A stretch of 64,000 nucleotides of DNA from Benincasa hispida (lineage: Eukaryota > Streptophyta > Magnoliopsida > Cucurbitales > Cucurbitaceae), in the NCBI RefSeq assembly GCF_009727055.1, contig NC_052359.1:61294649-61358648 (forward strand). Direction: 5' to 3'. The translations under genes were made by a program, and so were the position numbers. A model generated the notes under the pieces. The model had not been told where the DNA came from and made no database searches. It worked only from the letters and a program-made list of their open reading frames with translations. This document shows, in pieces, positions 22,720 through 35,639 of the stretch; position 1 is the stretch's first letter; each line of letters begins with the position of its first letter.

Positions 22720-23340
22720 GCCTGTTTGAAATGAATTAGATTTTTTTTAAACACTCTTGATTAAAAAACCATTTAAAATAAAAACACACAATGTGTTTGG
22801 CAATTCCTTATTAGATGTGTTTTTATATGCAAGTTTGTTTGGTTTCTTATATATTAAAAGTGTTTTTATTAATATTTCTAAAGTTGGTTGGTGGTAGCCG
22901 AAGTTTGGCTAGAGTTGGTAACCAAAAGTTCGTTGGCAGGGGTTGCCAGAGGTGGTTCAATAGTGGTCGTCGGAGGTGGCAGTCGAAGTTGGCCGATAAT
23001 GGTCGAAGTTTGGTTTGAGTTGTTGGTTGGAAGTCTGTCGAAAGGGTCATCGGAAGTGGTGACCAAAAGTGGTCGACGACAGTCATCGGAGGTGGTGATC
23101 AGAGTTGGTAAAAAGTGGTCGTTGAAGGTGGTGTACATAAGTTGGCCGACAAACTTTTTAATTTAAATTAGAAAAAAAAATTTGTAACCCATATATTTAA
23201 ATAGTGTAAGAAGAGTAAACACTATTCAAACTCATGAGAAAGAGGGTAAGAAGTTTGACTATCTAAACCCTTATCCAAAACAAGAATTGGACCTAGGGTG
23301 TCTAACCTATCCCAAATCCAACCTTTAAACAAACACCGAG
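22720..23340. mobile_element. possible hAT-like MITE with a GGTGGTCG-rich core
   Basis: The segment starts 'gggcctgtttgaaatgaatt' and ends '...aacctttaaacaaacaccg', whose complement begins 'cggtgtttgtttaaagg', a partial terminal inverted match. 'GGCCTGTTTG' starts are common on plant non-autonomous hAT elements. The middle (22880-23135) is a degenerate tandem of about 18-30 bp built from 'gtggtcgtcggaggtggt', much more GC-rich than the surroundings. No target duplication is seen, so the call is tentative. Confidence 0.35.
22880..23135. repeat. degenerate GGTGG/GTCG-rich tandem repeat
   Basis: Variants of 'ggtggtcgtcggaggtgg', 'agttggtaaccaaaag' and 'gccgaagtttgg' alternate for about 250 bp. 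Four overlapping open frames on both strands run across it only because the repeat lacks stop codons. I see no start context or homology. Confidence 0.6.
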
Positions 23341-24933
23341 ATTAATTGGGCTAAATATCTTCAACATCGAAGAAAGCCTCCCTAGCTTGTCAGCCCATTT
23401 AATTGTTGTATTGGGCTCAGGCCCATTTTGATAGCTAAATGTTGTATAGAAGTGGGCTTAACTAAGCCCAACTATAAAACCAAATAAGCTTACTTAATCA
23501 TCGACACATAGGAGTTTTTCTTCCCCCACCCATTTTTAAAAATTAATTTACACTGGCAAAGGTACAGTGTAATTGCTACATACGTAGGTAAAAAAGGTCC
23601 AATTGGAGAAATTGTGCCTAAAATAAAAGATAAACTAATAGAAGCAAAATTAATAAAAAAAAAATATATGTCTTAATCAATTGAATTATGTTCAGATTAG
23701 CGAATATCTTCATCTGAATGAATATAACTCAATTGACACTAAAAAATATAACATCAACCTTAAACTAAAATGTTTGATCTCTCTTTCTTTTCTTTTTTTT
23801 GTTTGAAGTACATTATTTATAAATATTCTTTTACTTGAAATTAAAACATTGAAGTCAAATATGCTCATGGTATTGTAGCTTTAACTTCCTCTCTTGTTCT
23901 ATGATATGAAAAAAGATTTCTTCCAATTGTATCCTTCCTTCATTCTTAACGAGAAGATGAGGAGGTAATTGATTCCGTTGCTTTGTATTTTCGCTTACCT
24001 AAGAAAAGAAATTTAAACATTTTTTAAATTACTTAACAATCTTGCATGTACATTAATACTGACAATAAAAAATTGGTAATAAGTTAGCAAGTACATATTT
24101 TCTCAATTGGATAATAACTCCTAATTGATCATTTTATTTTTATTTTATTTTGAGCATTGATTTTATTAGTTAGAAATGTAAGGAAAAAAAAGTGATCACG
24201 CCTTTGTTGCATTACAAGATTCATGAGTGATAACTCGACTCAAAATATTCAGATATGCACTAAATTTTGAAACATTTGATAGACGAAATATAAGCAGAAC
24301 AAAAAAATATGACAAAGTTAGCAAAGTTCAACGAACATCATAAACGTATTTAGTGACTAAAATGCATGAGATCTAAATCTTTCCATCTTTATTGTATTAA
24401 AAAAAAATGAGAACATAATATAAATATTTTAGAAATACATGAATTAAATTAAATAAGAAACGACATTATGATAGGAGAGAGAGAAAAATGAATTGAAAAG
24501 AAAACGAATTTAGATCAGGAAAGAAAATATAAAGTCCAAAAGTCGGAACGAGAAATGAAAAAACATTTTCAAGCTTAGGATATACTTATTTATTTCTAAT
24601 TTATAGAGTTACAAATAAATAGAGAAAATGGTGAAATTAAAAAAAAAAGAAAAAAGAAAAAAAAGTCTATAATGTGAGTGGATTTGTAATATGAATTATT
24701 GTTTCTGTTTTATTCTATTAAATGAAAACGGAACACTAAAAAGGAGGAGCATTTGACGATTTGTGGAGGGTGTCGGTGTTTCGGCGAAAGAGGAAGAGGT
24801 TGAAGCAACCAAAGAAGAAACTGATTTGAAATTTAAGGTTGCGCCCTAATCGGCGGCCCTTCCCCTTCATCACCCCCTTTACATTATTATTGTTTCAACA
24901 ATTTTGATTTTTACGTTTGTGAGCTTTTTTCTT

Positions 24934-24957
24934 TCGTTCTTTCTTTCTTTCTTTCGG
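24934..24957 (+). repeat. CTTT microsatellite in ArfGAP 5' UTR
   Basis: A run of CTTT units (ctttcgttctttctttcttt and on) lies 55-80 bp before the start codon. Pyrimidine-rich tracts of this type are common in plant 5' leaders. Confidence 0.7.
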
Positions 24958-25011
24958 ATTTTCTTCCGATTTCACCTTTTAATTCGTTGAATTCAATTGG
25001 ATCTGATCTTA

Positions 25012-26930
25012 ATGGCGGCGTCACGGCGGCTACGGGACCTTCAATCACGGCCCGGGAATAAGATCTGCGTTGATTGTTCCCAGAAGAATCCGCAATGGGC
25101 CTCCGTTTCTTATGGGGTTTTCATGTGTTTGGAATGCTCCGGGAAGCACCGTGGCCTTGGTGTTCATATCTCTTTTGTTAGATCTGTTACTATGGATTCT
25201 TGGTCTGAGATCCAGATCAAGAAGATGGAGGCTGGAGGTAATGAACAGCTCAACGCCTTCCTTGCGCAGTATGGAATACCTAAGGAGACTGATATTGTAA
25301 CGAAATACAATACCAGTGCGGCTGGGGTTTATAGGGATCGGATTCAAGCTCTTGCTGAGGGCCGATCTTGGAAGGATCCACCGCCGGTGAAGGAGAATAT
25401 TGGAGTAGGGAAATCCAGGCCTCCATTGGCGCAAAGTGCTGGTGGAGGAGGAGGAGGAGGAGGAGGAGGGAGTAAGGTGAATAACGGAGGTTGGGATAGT
25501 TGGGATAACGACGATAATTTTAGATCTTCCAGTGATATGAGGCGTAACCAATCGACCGGCGATGTTCGAGGCATGGGCGGCGGAGGGATGCCGTCTAGGT
25601 CTAAATCGACTGAGGATATTTATACACGGTCTCAATTGGAGGCTTCTGCTGCAAATAAAGACAATTTTTTCGCTAGGAAAATCGCTGAGAATGATTCTAG
25701 GCCTGAAGGAATTCCACCATCACAAGGAGGAAAATATGTTGGATTTGGGTCGAGTCCCGCACCTGCACAAAGGAATGATCCACAAAATGATGTTTTCTCT
25801 GTTGTTTCTCAGGTATTATGTTGTTGTGTTAATCAATATTTTCTGTTTGTTTTTGTGCTTTTGTAATGATTTTTTATTTAAGCTTTGATCAATAAATGCC
25901 TCATTTCATTTCAGGGGTTTGGTAAATTATCTCTGGTTGCTGCTTCTGCTGCTCAGTCGGCTGCAAATGCTGTTCAAGCTGGAACAAAAGAGCTGACTAC
26001 CAAGGTACTTACCTTCAGATTGGTGTAAGCACTTTCATGTTGTAATTACTTTGATTGAAATTGATATTATTGCTAAATTATAAGAGTTGTATTGTTGGTA
26101 CTTCGTATTGCATATTAAGAATCCTTTCGTCAATGTCTTCTTCTGCTTTTGAAAAGATGAGCTTGGTTATGTGTGGACATGAGTTTTGGTATTTACTTAG
26201 TTTGCCTTTTCTTTTCCTTGATAATTCTTCAATTGCATCTTGGTAATAACGGTTTCGTGAATACTTTGCTTCTGTTTGGTGTGTAATTTTTTCTTGTATC
26301 TTCTAGAGTTCTAGGTCATGATTTGTTACCTGATCCCCATGGCAGCTAAGTTTAGTTTGGTACTGAAATTTTTATCCTCCCAAATGTACATTTTGTAAAT
26401 TATTTTAACAGGTGAAGGAGGGTGGCTATGATTACAAAGTAAATGAAACCGTCAATGTTGTCACAGCAAAAACAACAGAAATTGGGCAAAGGACGTGGGG
26501 AATTATGAGAGGTGTAATGGCAATGGCTTCACAGAAGGTTGAAGAATACACCAAAGATGGCATGAACTGGAAGAATGATGGCTGGCAACGGAACGAGAAT
26601 GAGAAAAATGGATATTATCAAGAATTTGAGCATGATAACAAAGGATGGAATTCTTCTTCTGGAACAGGACAATCATCAGGAAGTGGACATAATAATTCTT
26701 ACAACTCAAGTTCTTGGGATGATTGGGATACCAAAGACAACAGGAAAGAGGAAACAACAACCAAAGGGAGTGGAAACCATAACAACAATAATAGTAATGA
26801 TGGCTGGGCTGGCTGGGATGACCAAAAAGATGATGGATATGATAACTATTATCAAGCGTCTGATCGGAAAACTGCCGGCCAAAATGGAAAAGCAGGTGGT
26901 GGTACATGGTCAGAGGGAGGCTTTCTCTGA
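25012..26930 (+). CDS. AGD7: ADP-ribosylation factor GTPase-activating protein (AGD6/AGD7 type)
   Basis: Three exons join in frame: 25012-25812, 25915-26004 and 26412-26930, with GT-AG introns of 102 and 407 bp, for 469 residues. The start is the ATG at 25012 ([20 protein letters not shown]); no ATG precedes it in frame. The ArfGAP zinc finger has Cys19, Cys22, Cys39 and Cys42 with the catalytic Arg47 in C-x4-R. After residue 120 the protein is low complexity: a run of ten or so glycines, [20 protein letters not shown], and an Asn/Gly/Trp-rich tail. The middle has a predicted amphipathic stretch, [20 protein letters not shown], which in ArfGAP1 relatives senses curved membranes. Arabidopsis AGD6 and AGD7 are of similar length. 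The protein should stimulate GTP hydrolysis by ARF1 at the Golgi. AGD6 versus AGD7 cannot be separated here. Confidence 0.93.
25441..25470 (+). repeat. GGA repeat encoding polyglycine
   Basis: About ten GGA or GGT codons in a row encode a glycine run between the catalytic domain and the tail. Repeat length is likely variable between accessions. The reverse frame gives a meaningless polyproline or polyserine opening. Confidence 0.85.
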
Positions 26931-29738
26931 GGTTGGTAACAATGATCCTAATTCTCAATAGTTTTCTGGATCTTCTTGGACCCCCACCCCCATATCTCCA
27001 TGGGAGTTGATACTTACATGGTTTTATTGTCATAAAGACCTTATAAATGCCCTGTAGAGTCAAACTCATTTCTTCTTTGGCCACATAAGCTGTAATATTG
27101 TTCATTTACATTCTTGGTTACTTGTGAAAGTAATAATTGTATTCCTGAATCCATTATCCATACATCTTCTTCCCAAAGTAATAAAAAGATCGTTGGTTGA
27201 TTAGGTAACATCTGAAATACATCACAAGGGTAGTTCCCGGTTTCCTCAAATGATGAAAAATTTGAATTAGTTGGAGTAGCTCATACAGATGGCTGGTCAA
27301 CACACCGGTAAAGCTAAAGATGATGATTACAAGAACATATAGAATAGAGCTGATAAGATTTTTATGGAAGTGGATATCAAATCCCACAAGAGTCGCTCAT
27401 GTTTTGCTGAGGTCAGTACATCTTCAGTTGGTTTTTCTTTTCTTTTCTTTCTTTTTTTTTTTTTTCTTTCCGGGGGGAGGGATGCTATGTTTGCAAGTAC
27501 TGTATCATCAAAAAAGTCGTTAATAGAGGTAAACCCCAATCAAAGACACTGTTTATTATGTGTTTGGGAACATAATTTGTGACTTCAAAATTGATTTTTT
27601 CCTGTTTTGTAATGAATAGAAGTTAATGACATTCATTCCCTGTGTATGTTTCTCTAGTTGCAATTCAGTGGGAAGAATTTGATTTGATTTCAAGAGTGTT
27701 TGTCTGTTTTAATGGTTTAAGAACATTAGGATTCTTGAATGTTGTTAGAAGATATTTTACCACTATGAACATTTGTGGTAACCCTTCGTCGAGCTTGGAA
27801 CCTTAGTTTGTGCCCATCTTTATACCTGAAACATGTCTTCTAGCAACATTTCCAAACATTCAATTGCATAGGGCTTGCAACCTATAAAAAGATCCCAGTT
27901 TGGCTTCGTGCACTGTCGGGTGCTGAACGTCGAGTCCTCAGAGTTTGTCTTATAAAAATGATGAACTGGAAATTATCATCATAGGGCTTGCAACATACAT
28001 AAGAATGTTATTATTTGATTGAAGAATCTCATTTGTTTTGAGATGGGTTGAAAGATTAGGTAATCTTTGATTTTGATTTCATTCAAGTTGTTCTGTTACA
28101 AATTACAATCTTCAATGTGGACTCTTAGTTGGAGGTTGATAATTGTTGGGATGGTTCTCTTACCCACGTATTATAGTAGTTTCCTACAGAATTCCTCGAA
28201 AAACGCTTTTCTGAGTATTTCGTCCTAAAAATGAGCTAGATTATAAGTCTAGACCGTGTCTATTTAATGTACATCTTTTAAAGTTTAAGGACTATTTAGA
28301 ATAGTTCAAATGATGGAACCGTAAAAATATCATGTTTTTACCGTTACTTTCAAAAGTAATTTCTCTAAATAAACTTCAGAAGCGAATGAAGCAACAAAAA
28401 TCCGTAATGGGGTCGTCGTCCAAATGGTGAAGGAAGATAAGGTAAGGGACGGACTGTCTTGTCCCCTCTGTCACCACCAAGTGTAATAAGTTGGAGAATA
28501 AAGATGGGAATATTTATAAAATCTTTATTCTTACATTATATTGTCTACCAATTTGATAATACTGCCGTACTGATGAATCTTTTTTTAAAGAATTGAATCT
28601 TAGGAAATAAAGGAAGTTGTTAAAGTGGACGTACTTCGTAATTATCATGTACTCTCTCCTAAACCTAAAAATGGGAGGTTCGATTGTCCTTACCATTGTT
28701 GTACTAAAAAAAGAAATTTTAAATAAATTGATACAAGTATACTTCATAATTAATGTATAAAAAAGAGGGGAAATAGTTATATTGGATATTCACAGCTAAA
28801 ACATTTTAAATACCCAATTGTAAGAGGTGACCTTTTGTAAAAGGATGTGACCGTACAAACGTATCTGGGCTATTTTAGATTAATGTTTCACATCTATTCT
28901 CTCAATGGACTTCTCAAAAAGTGATTCATGTGACCCAAGAAATTTGAAGAACAAAGTATGAATTAAGAAAAAAAAAATATATTGGAAGCTTTACACCATA
29001 ACTTTTTAAATAATCAACAATTAGATATGGCTCTGTGTGAAAGAATTAATCTGTCCTAAGAAGTTTGAAGTAAAAAGAAAAAAAGAAAGTGAATTCATAA
29101 AAATATCAAAGGGCAAAATAATTAAATTTAGGTTACAATGCCATTTTGGTCCATATATTTTGGAGTTGGATCAATTTTAGTCCAGGATAAAAGTTCAACT
29201 TTAGTCCTTATACTTTCATTAAAGCTTAAATTTATTATATGAAACTCCGACTTTAAATATATATTATATAGCATAATAAGTAGGTGAATGTGAAACTCCA
29301 ACTTTGAGGTCTGACTTCAAGGTCGATAGTACAAGCACTATGTCATGTTGACAATTTTGGTAAATATTTAAGTATTAAAAGTTTATGTAGTTTGTGAGCT
29401 AAAACTCTTCGATGCCCAATCATTAGAATTTAGAAGTGTCTTTCTTTGAAAGGATACAAATACACATCTCAATTGTTAAATCATGATGCCTACATATATA
29501 GTCTCGATCGCACCCATAGGTAAATAAATGAACCACATTTCTCAATGAACATATCTGTTGAACAATCATGTGACCCAAGAAGTTTGAAAGATAGAAAAGG
29601 AATTTAGAAAAAAAATTACAACGAAATAATTAAATATTAAAAATCTATGTAAATAATGTGAATTAAAACTTTCCAAATACATAATTGTTAGACGTATTTT
29701 TTTTTTTTGTTTGGAAGATTGTGTTTGTTTGTACAAAC
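26931..29738. other. ArfGAP 3' UTR and intergenic DNA
   Basis: The first 250 bp probably form the 3' UTR; candidate poly(A) words such as 'aataaaaag' occur near 27180. A T-rich tract with CTTTT units lies at 27432-27470. Further on the text is AT-rich, with 'tttggtccatatattttgg' and 'tagtccttatacttt' (29145-29215), phrases found in many dispersed dicot repeats. No gene is supported on either strand. Confidence 0.55.
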
Positions 29739-30480
29739 TGTTGGGAAAAATGGAATATATATGAATTGAATACATTGGTAAATTGATTATGTTCCAATTA
29801 AAAACAATACATTCAGTGTATGATATTCAAACTCAAACTTAAACCAAATGATGTAACAAGGCTTAAATATGGAAATAATCAAAGAATTGAGAGAACCTCA
29901 AGATCTTTGGAGACTCAAAATGTAGTCGAGACACACTTCTAGTAGACGTTGTCCTGAAAACTATCATTAGCTCTGCATGGGTTGCAAGCAGACTACAAGA
30001 TTGTTCAGCATGATACAACGACTAATTATGGTAGAACTGCAACCTCAAACTACTTGGATTTGGTAGAACTCTTGGATACTTGCTCTTAACTCAACTTAAG
30101 GAAGAAAGAAAGAAATGAGGGAACGGTTGAATTTGAAATGAGATTCTACAAATGAAGAAATAAGTTGCTATTTATAGGCTAACAACTTAGTAACTCTCCA
30201 AAATATAAAATAAATAAAATACATTAAAAAAATTGAAACATTTGTCAAATTTAACCCAATTGAGTTGTTACTTGATAAAAATCAAATATAACACATTCAA
30301 ATTGAAAAAACTACAAATTTAAGTTTCATACATGCTAAATTTATACATGAAACCTCATTTTTTGTTGTTTCAATCCAATTTGAAAGTTTCTAATTTTGAA
30401 TTCAATCTACATAATTAAATTAATCTGGTTATGTTTCAATATTCAAATGCTTCACTTTCTTTCATTATAAAAATCCAACA
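29739..30480 (-). repeat. copia-type LTR, minus strand
   Basis: Bounded by TGTTGGG at 29739 and CCAACA at 30480, the 742-bp segment has the inverted TGTTGG/CCAACA ends of a copia LTR. Read on the minus strand it is preceded by GTTGAGGAT (30481-30489), a typical polypurine tract joined to the LTR start. A TATA box (30168-30177) sits inside. So it is a 3' LTR whose internal region lies at higher coordinates. It is unrelated to the family A, B and D LTRs by eye. Confidence 0.72.
30168..30177 (-). promoter_or_regulatory. TATA box of minus-strand LTR
   Basis: On the minus strand the text reads CCTATAAATAGC, a strong plant TATA box. It lies 300-310 bp from the LTR start. Confidence 0.6.
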
Positions 30481-30847
30481 ATCCTCAACATGAAAAAAAA
30501 GTGAGAAAATTCAAACAAAATTATTGATAGCAAACAGACAAACTATACGTCAGGAGAGTGTCTTCTAGACATGAACATTCCTTAGTGAATATCCATCGAA
30601 TATACCGAAGAAATAGTGAGGTTAAGCTCTGGAGCTATCCTTCTCTTAGTGAATTGAGACAATAGATATCACACACAATTCATATTGTATCTTTGATGCA
30701 TATGTTTGTGTCCATTTTGGTCCTGGACAAAATCCTGAATTCATGAGAGCTTTATAGAACATAAGTCATTTGAAAGTTCTCATAGAAGCGACCCCATTTC
30801 TACTCTCACATAAGTAATATTGATTAAGAGTATTCTGTCATTACTCT
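30481..30847 (-). other. 3' internal end of a minus-strand retrotransposon
   Basis: The polypurine tract and about 350 bp of non-coding 3' sequence remain, after which a family B LTR begins. No pol residues are recognisable, so the remainder of the element was lost or displaced. Confidence 0.45.
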
Positions 30848-31207
30848 TGTTGCGGTTGATGCCCTAAACCTCGTGGGATTCGTAGTTTGTAAATTATTTG
30901 TAAACAAATTATTTATCTAATAAATAAAGTGTTATTTTATTTGATATTTAGCTTGCATTAACCCAATCCAATAAACTAAGATCCAAGATTATTTAATGGA
31001 ACCTAAACATCCATGTGGTTGACATACAAGTAGATCATGTTTATGTAATATCTGTAGTATATGGATAAGATTGGGTACTTTATTCTAGTGACACTACAGA
31101 TACGACCCACTTCAATAGTTGTAAAATGTTACAAATGATCTAATCATGATCGTTCATGTAGAGACATGTGAGTGAAGGTATCATATATAAAGAGTTTGTA
31201 TAAGACC
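30848..31207 (+). repeat. 5' portion of a family B LTR, plus strand
   Basis: The segment starts TGTTGCGGTTGATGCCCTAA and runs through 'acatacaagtagatcatg', 'ggataagattgggtac' and 'gttcatgtagagacatgtg'. It matches 45520-45770 in the same orientation. It stops at 'gtataagac', after which the sequence turns to the opposite strand of the same LTR family. Confidence 0.75.
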
Positions 31208-31370
31208 TGAAGGGAAACCATCAAAGGTTTCACAGCGGAAGCGGGGATCGTTCCCATTTTTAGTTTCACAGAATTGATAAAATTACAGAATCAAAATAAA
31301 GATTATGCATTAATAAACAAAAATACACAACATGCTTTTTAGGGAGAAATAGGGAAGAAGATGACACTTA

Positions 31371-33296
31371 TGCAGGATTGTATCGGCAACAGCGGAAGCA
31401 ACAAAGATAATTTAAGCACTCTAATTCATTAATTTTGGCAAAATATAAAGCATACTCTTGCAGACCACCTGTGAGTTTCATTAATATAAAGCATGCTCTT
31501 GCAGATCATTTAAGCACTCTAATTCATTAATTTTGGCAGCAAGTGAGTTTCATGACATACCTTTGTAGAACCTCTTCAAAGATCGATCTCCAGCTGCAAT
31601 CTTCTCCAAATCTTGTTGCAGACCACCTCAAGATCTTCCCCACTATTCTCTTGGTGCTCTGTATTAAGTTGTGAGACTTAAAGCAAGCTTGAATCAAGGG
31701 AGAATTGCTCATAGAAGCAATCTGGTTGAAGAACTCTTTTTCAGCACGAATTTTCTCTAAAATTCTCTTTTGATTGCATGCCCAAAATTCACTCCAAACT
31801 CCTCAATATATTGCAGATCAACATGCAATGAAGAGAGTTGCATGAGTTGCAGCTCATGCTTGGAGTAACACAAGGCAATAGTGATGGCTTTTATGTGAGC
31901 AAGTAGGAGATGGATAATGGAAAACCAAGTTTTTCCATTTTTGTTTTGCATTTCTAATTTTCCAATCTTATCACAAAATCAAATTTTGATATTTAAAATC
32001 TATTTTGATTTTAAAACTAAAAAATTTAATTAATATTTCATATATTAATTTTTTTATATAAAACTTAATTAATTTAATATCAAATATTAAATTAATTTTT
32101 ACACATATCCATTTTTATATATTTAAATCATATTTAAATATAAATTCTCTTATTCCATTTAATTCTCAAATTAAACATGTAATTATATCTCATATAATTA
32201 CTAATTCCCTTAATTCTAATTTGAACATTTCAAACTAACTTATCATGCTATTCTAGAGCTAGTCCGTTACGAGCTAGTAGGGAGACCTCGCGGATCTACC
32301 GATCATGGGTTCCAATGATCTGAGATTAATTGGCTAAACTCATTAGACCAGATTAATCCCCATTCGTTAACTAATGGGTCACTCCACTAAGCCCATAGTT
32401 GCACTCCCCTCATTGTAGATATATTATGTCCACATGATTTAACCATAATCAGCAAGTCGACCATTCACAGGTTGTTCGTAATAACGGCTGGGTCAAATAT
32501 ATGTTTTACCCTCGAGATTACGTCTTATTCCTCAAGTTCCTACTGATCCTCTAATAAAAAACTGGTTTGTGATCCAATCACAAAACCAAACTCTCTCAAC
32601 CTTGTGAGAGGATGGGCCCCTTGTTCAAGATCTAGATTCAGTACTTGAGAGAATAACCTTTCTCCTATCCCTAAATCGGATTGAAGTGAACTCCGTCTTG
32701 CACCCTATGTCCCCAACTATCTATTAGGTCTTACCCCTGAAATGAGAGTCTTATTGAGCTGGCGTTGTTGAGCTAATCCTCACCTATGAAAATCTAAGGG
32801 TAATCCCGAATAAACAAAATTTCATAGTTAGCTCAGGTTTAAGATCGAGTTACCTAGGTTATCTAGGTGAAATGTTAGTCTTATACAGTAAACAACGTTA
32901 TAAAGTAAGAGTGACTTATTTCTTGGTCCGATCTTATGCAAACTCATTGCATAGAATGCCTCCACTCCTCATGTCATAATATGTACAAATTAGGATCACA
33001 TCGTATGTAGCACTTTACAACTCTTAGTAATAACTACAGAGTAGGCCGCATCCAATGATGTTACCAGAATAAGGTACTCAACCTTATTCATGTACCATAG
33101 ATCATTTTGACCATTTATTCGAAACTAATCTACTCTTATGTCTCTACATAAAGTTCAAGTACTCATGTAATAGTCATGAGTCTTAATTTATTGGATTTAG
33201 ACTTTCATACAATTTATGAAATCAATAATAAGTATATTGATTATAGAAAATGTTTATCATTTTACAAACTATGAGTTTTAGGACATAAAACTATTC
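31371..33296 (-). mobile_element. solo LTR (family A), minus strand
   Basis: The segment runs from TGCAGGATTGTATCGGCAAC at 31371 to the TTTAGGACATAAAAC end near 33290. It matches the LTRs of the element at 33740-43393 and the solo LTR at 9478-11250. It has no internal region. A local duplication is present near its low end: 'aagcactctaattcattaat' occurs at 31411 and 31509. Flanks are both family B LTR sequence, but no clean target duplication is visible. Confidence 0.8.
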
Positions 33297-33596
33297 CCTC
33301 AACCCGGATCTTTTTCTCTTAAATCTCCAATTTGAAATCCCAAATGGGCACCACCACAAAATAGAACCTCCTGTATTCTCCTTAAGGATTGAGAATAAGC
33401 CATAAGTGTGGGTTCTGCTATGGATTTTGGAAAAGGGAAAGGAGATGAGAGGGGAAGGAGGATGACTCTCTTCTCTGTCAAACTTGGAGGAAGAAGATGA
33501 ATAATGAATTGTTTTTACCAACCAACCCCACTGCACGTCCATTCCCTCCCTTTAATTAAATTAAAATTAAAATTAAAATAAATAAATTAATAATAT

Positions 33597-33601
33597 NNNN
33601 N
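33597..33601. other. assembly gap (5 N)
   Basis: Five unknown bases lie in AT-rich DNA within the second piece of the family B LTR. True gap length is unknown. Confidence 0.99.
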
Positions 33602-33739
33602 CTACCTTATTATATTATATACACTATGTCTTGATAACACATAACCTATATTTTTATATTGTATCAAATACAATATAACCTATAGCAATGCATGACATTT
33701 AATATAAATCATATTTATACTAAATTCAATAATATGAAT

Positions 33740-35548
33740 TGTAGGATTGTATCAACAGTAGTGGAAGCACAAGGATCATCTAAGCATTCAAATTCACTAA
33801 TTTTGGCATAATATAAAGCATGCTTCTGCAGAAAAAATGGGTTTCAAGACATATCTCTTGTGGAACTTCTTCAAAGCTCCTTCTCCAGCTGCAATCTTCT
33901 CCATTTCTTATTGTAGACTACCTCAAGATCTTTCCCACTATTCTCTTGGTGCTCTAGATTGAGTTGTGGGACTCAAAACAAGCTTGAATCAAGGGATGAC
34001 AGAGAAAAGCTCACTGCAGCAACCTTGTTGAAGAACCATACATTATATTACAGATTGCATGCCCGATTCTCACTCCAATCTCTTCATTATATTACAGATC
34101 AACATACAAAGAGAATAGTTGCATGAGTTGCAGCTCATGCTTGAAGAAGACAAGACAAATATATTGCTATATGTGTAAGCTAGTTAAGTGATGGATAATG
34201 GAAAAAAACCATTTTTTCTATTTTGTGTTTTTGTTTTCTTTTCCTTTTTCAATTTTATCTAAAAATCAAATTTTGATTTAAAAAATCTATTTGATTTTAA
34301 AAATGAAAAATTAATTAATGTTATAAATTAATTATTAAATAAAACTCAATTAATTTAATATCAAATATTAAATTAATTTTAACACATATCCATCTTTATA
34401 TATATAAATCATATTTAAATATATAAATTCTCCTATTCTGTTTAATTCTAAAATTAAAAATAATTATATCTCATATAATCACTAATTCCCTTAATTCTAA
34501 TTTGAACGTTTCAAATTAACTTATAACCCTATTCTAGAGCTAGTCCGTTGGCTAAACTCATTAGACCAAATTAATCCTCATTCATTAACTAATGGGTCAC
34601 TCCACTAAAGCTCATAGTTACACTCCCCTCACTGTAAATATATTATGTCCACATGATTTAGCCATAATCAACAAGTCGACGCTTCATAAGTTGTTCGTAA
34701 TAACGGCTGGGTCAAATATCTGTTTTACCCCTGAGATTACGTCTTATTCCTCAAGTCCCTACTGATCCTCTAATGAACAGCTGGTTTGTGATCCAATCAC
34801 AAAACCAAACTCTCTTAGCTCAGTGAGAGGGTGGGGCCCCTTGTTCAAGACCTGGATTAGAATAACCTTTCTCCTATCCCTAAATCGGGTAGACGTGAAC
34901 TCCGTCTTACACCCTATGTCCCCAACTATCTATCCGGTCTTACCCCTGAAATGGGAGTCTTATTGAGCCGTCACTATTGAGTCAACCCTCAACTATGCAA
35001 ATCTAAGGGCAATCCTGAATAAACAGGAGTTCATAGTTAGCTCAGGATTAAGATCGAGTTACCTAGGTCATCTAGGTGAAATAGTCAGTATTAAACAGTA
35101 AACAACGTTATAAAGTAAGAATGACTTCTTTCTTGGTCCCGATCTTATNGTTATAAAGTAAGAATGACTTCTTTCTTGGTCCCGATCTTATGCAAACCCA
35201 TTGCATAGGACGCCCCCACTCCTCATGTCATAACACGTACGAATTAGGATCACATCATATGTAGCACTTTACAACTCTTTATAATAACTATAGAATAGGT
35301 CACATCCAATGATGTTACCAGAATAAGGTACCCAACCTCGTTCATGTACCATAGATCATTTTAATTATTTACTCGAACCCGATCCACTCTTATGTCTCCA
35401 CATAAAATTCAAGTATTCATACAATAGTCATGGATCTTAGTTTATTGAATTTAGACTTTCATACAATTTATGAGATCAATAACAAGTATATTGGTATAGA
35501 AAATGTTTATCATTTTACAAACTGCGAGTTTTAGGGACTAAAACTCCA
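33740..35548 (-). repeat. 3' LTR of the family A element
   Basis: On the minus strand it begins TGGAGTTTTAGTCCCTAAAA at 35548 and ends ATACAATCCTACA at 33740. It is 1809 bp including a duplicated stretch around the N at 35149. It carries about 400 bp (roughly 34040-34450) that are missing from the 5' LTR. Confidence 0.88.
35107..35192. other. single N flanked by a repeated 40-bp stretch (assembly seam)
   Basis: The text 'gttataaagtaagaatgact' to 'ggtcccgatcttat' appears just before the N at 35149 and again just after it. A single N between two identical stretches is what an unmerged contig overlap looks like. Confidence 0.85.
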
Positions 35549-35639
35549 GCGGATCAATATATACAAATATATACAATGTTTAGTTTACATGGAGAGAATA
35601 AAATGTACAAATACAATAAAATAAGGCATTACAATACCC

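Larger units (their letters stand above)
20590..24990. other. AT-rich intergenic DNA upstream of the ArfGAP gene
   Basis: No credible gene is seen. Homopolymer A and T runs, 'atatatata' microsatellites (21102-21114) and several GCCCA or GGCCCA words (21290-21360, 23390-23480) occur. The GCCCA words are typical of TCP-type sites near plant housekeeping genes. A possible MITE sits at 22720-23340. The 22560-23166 open frames are chance openings across low-complexity text. Confidence 0.6.

Noticed and set aside
22560..22754. 64-codon membrane-like minus-strand frame
   Set aside because: It is A-rich DNA read as Phe/Leu/Tyr; no start context or conserved motif.
25045..25635. 196-codon minus-strand frame opposite the ArfGAP gene
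   Set aside because: It is the antisense shadow of the GC-rich, glycine-coding first exon; it has no homology and no promoter.
26503..27105. 200-codon minus-strand frame over the ArfGAP last exon
   Set aside because: It is antisense to the Asn/Gly-rich coding exon, where complementary codons rarely give stops.
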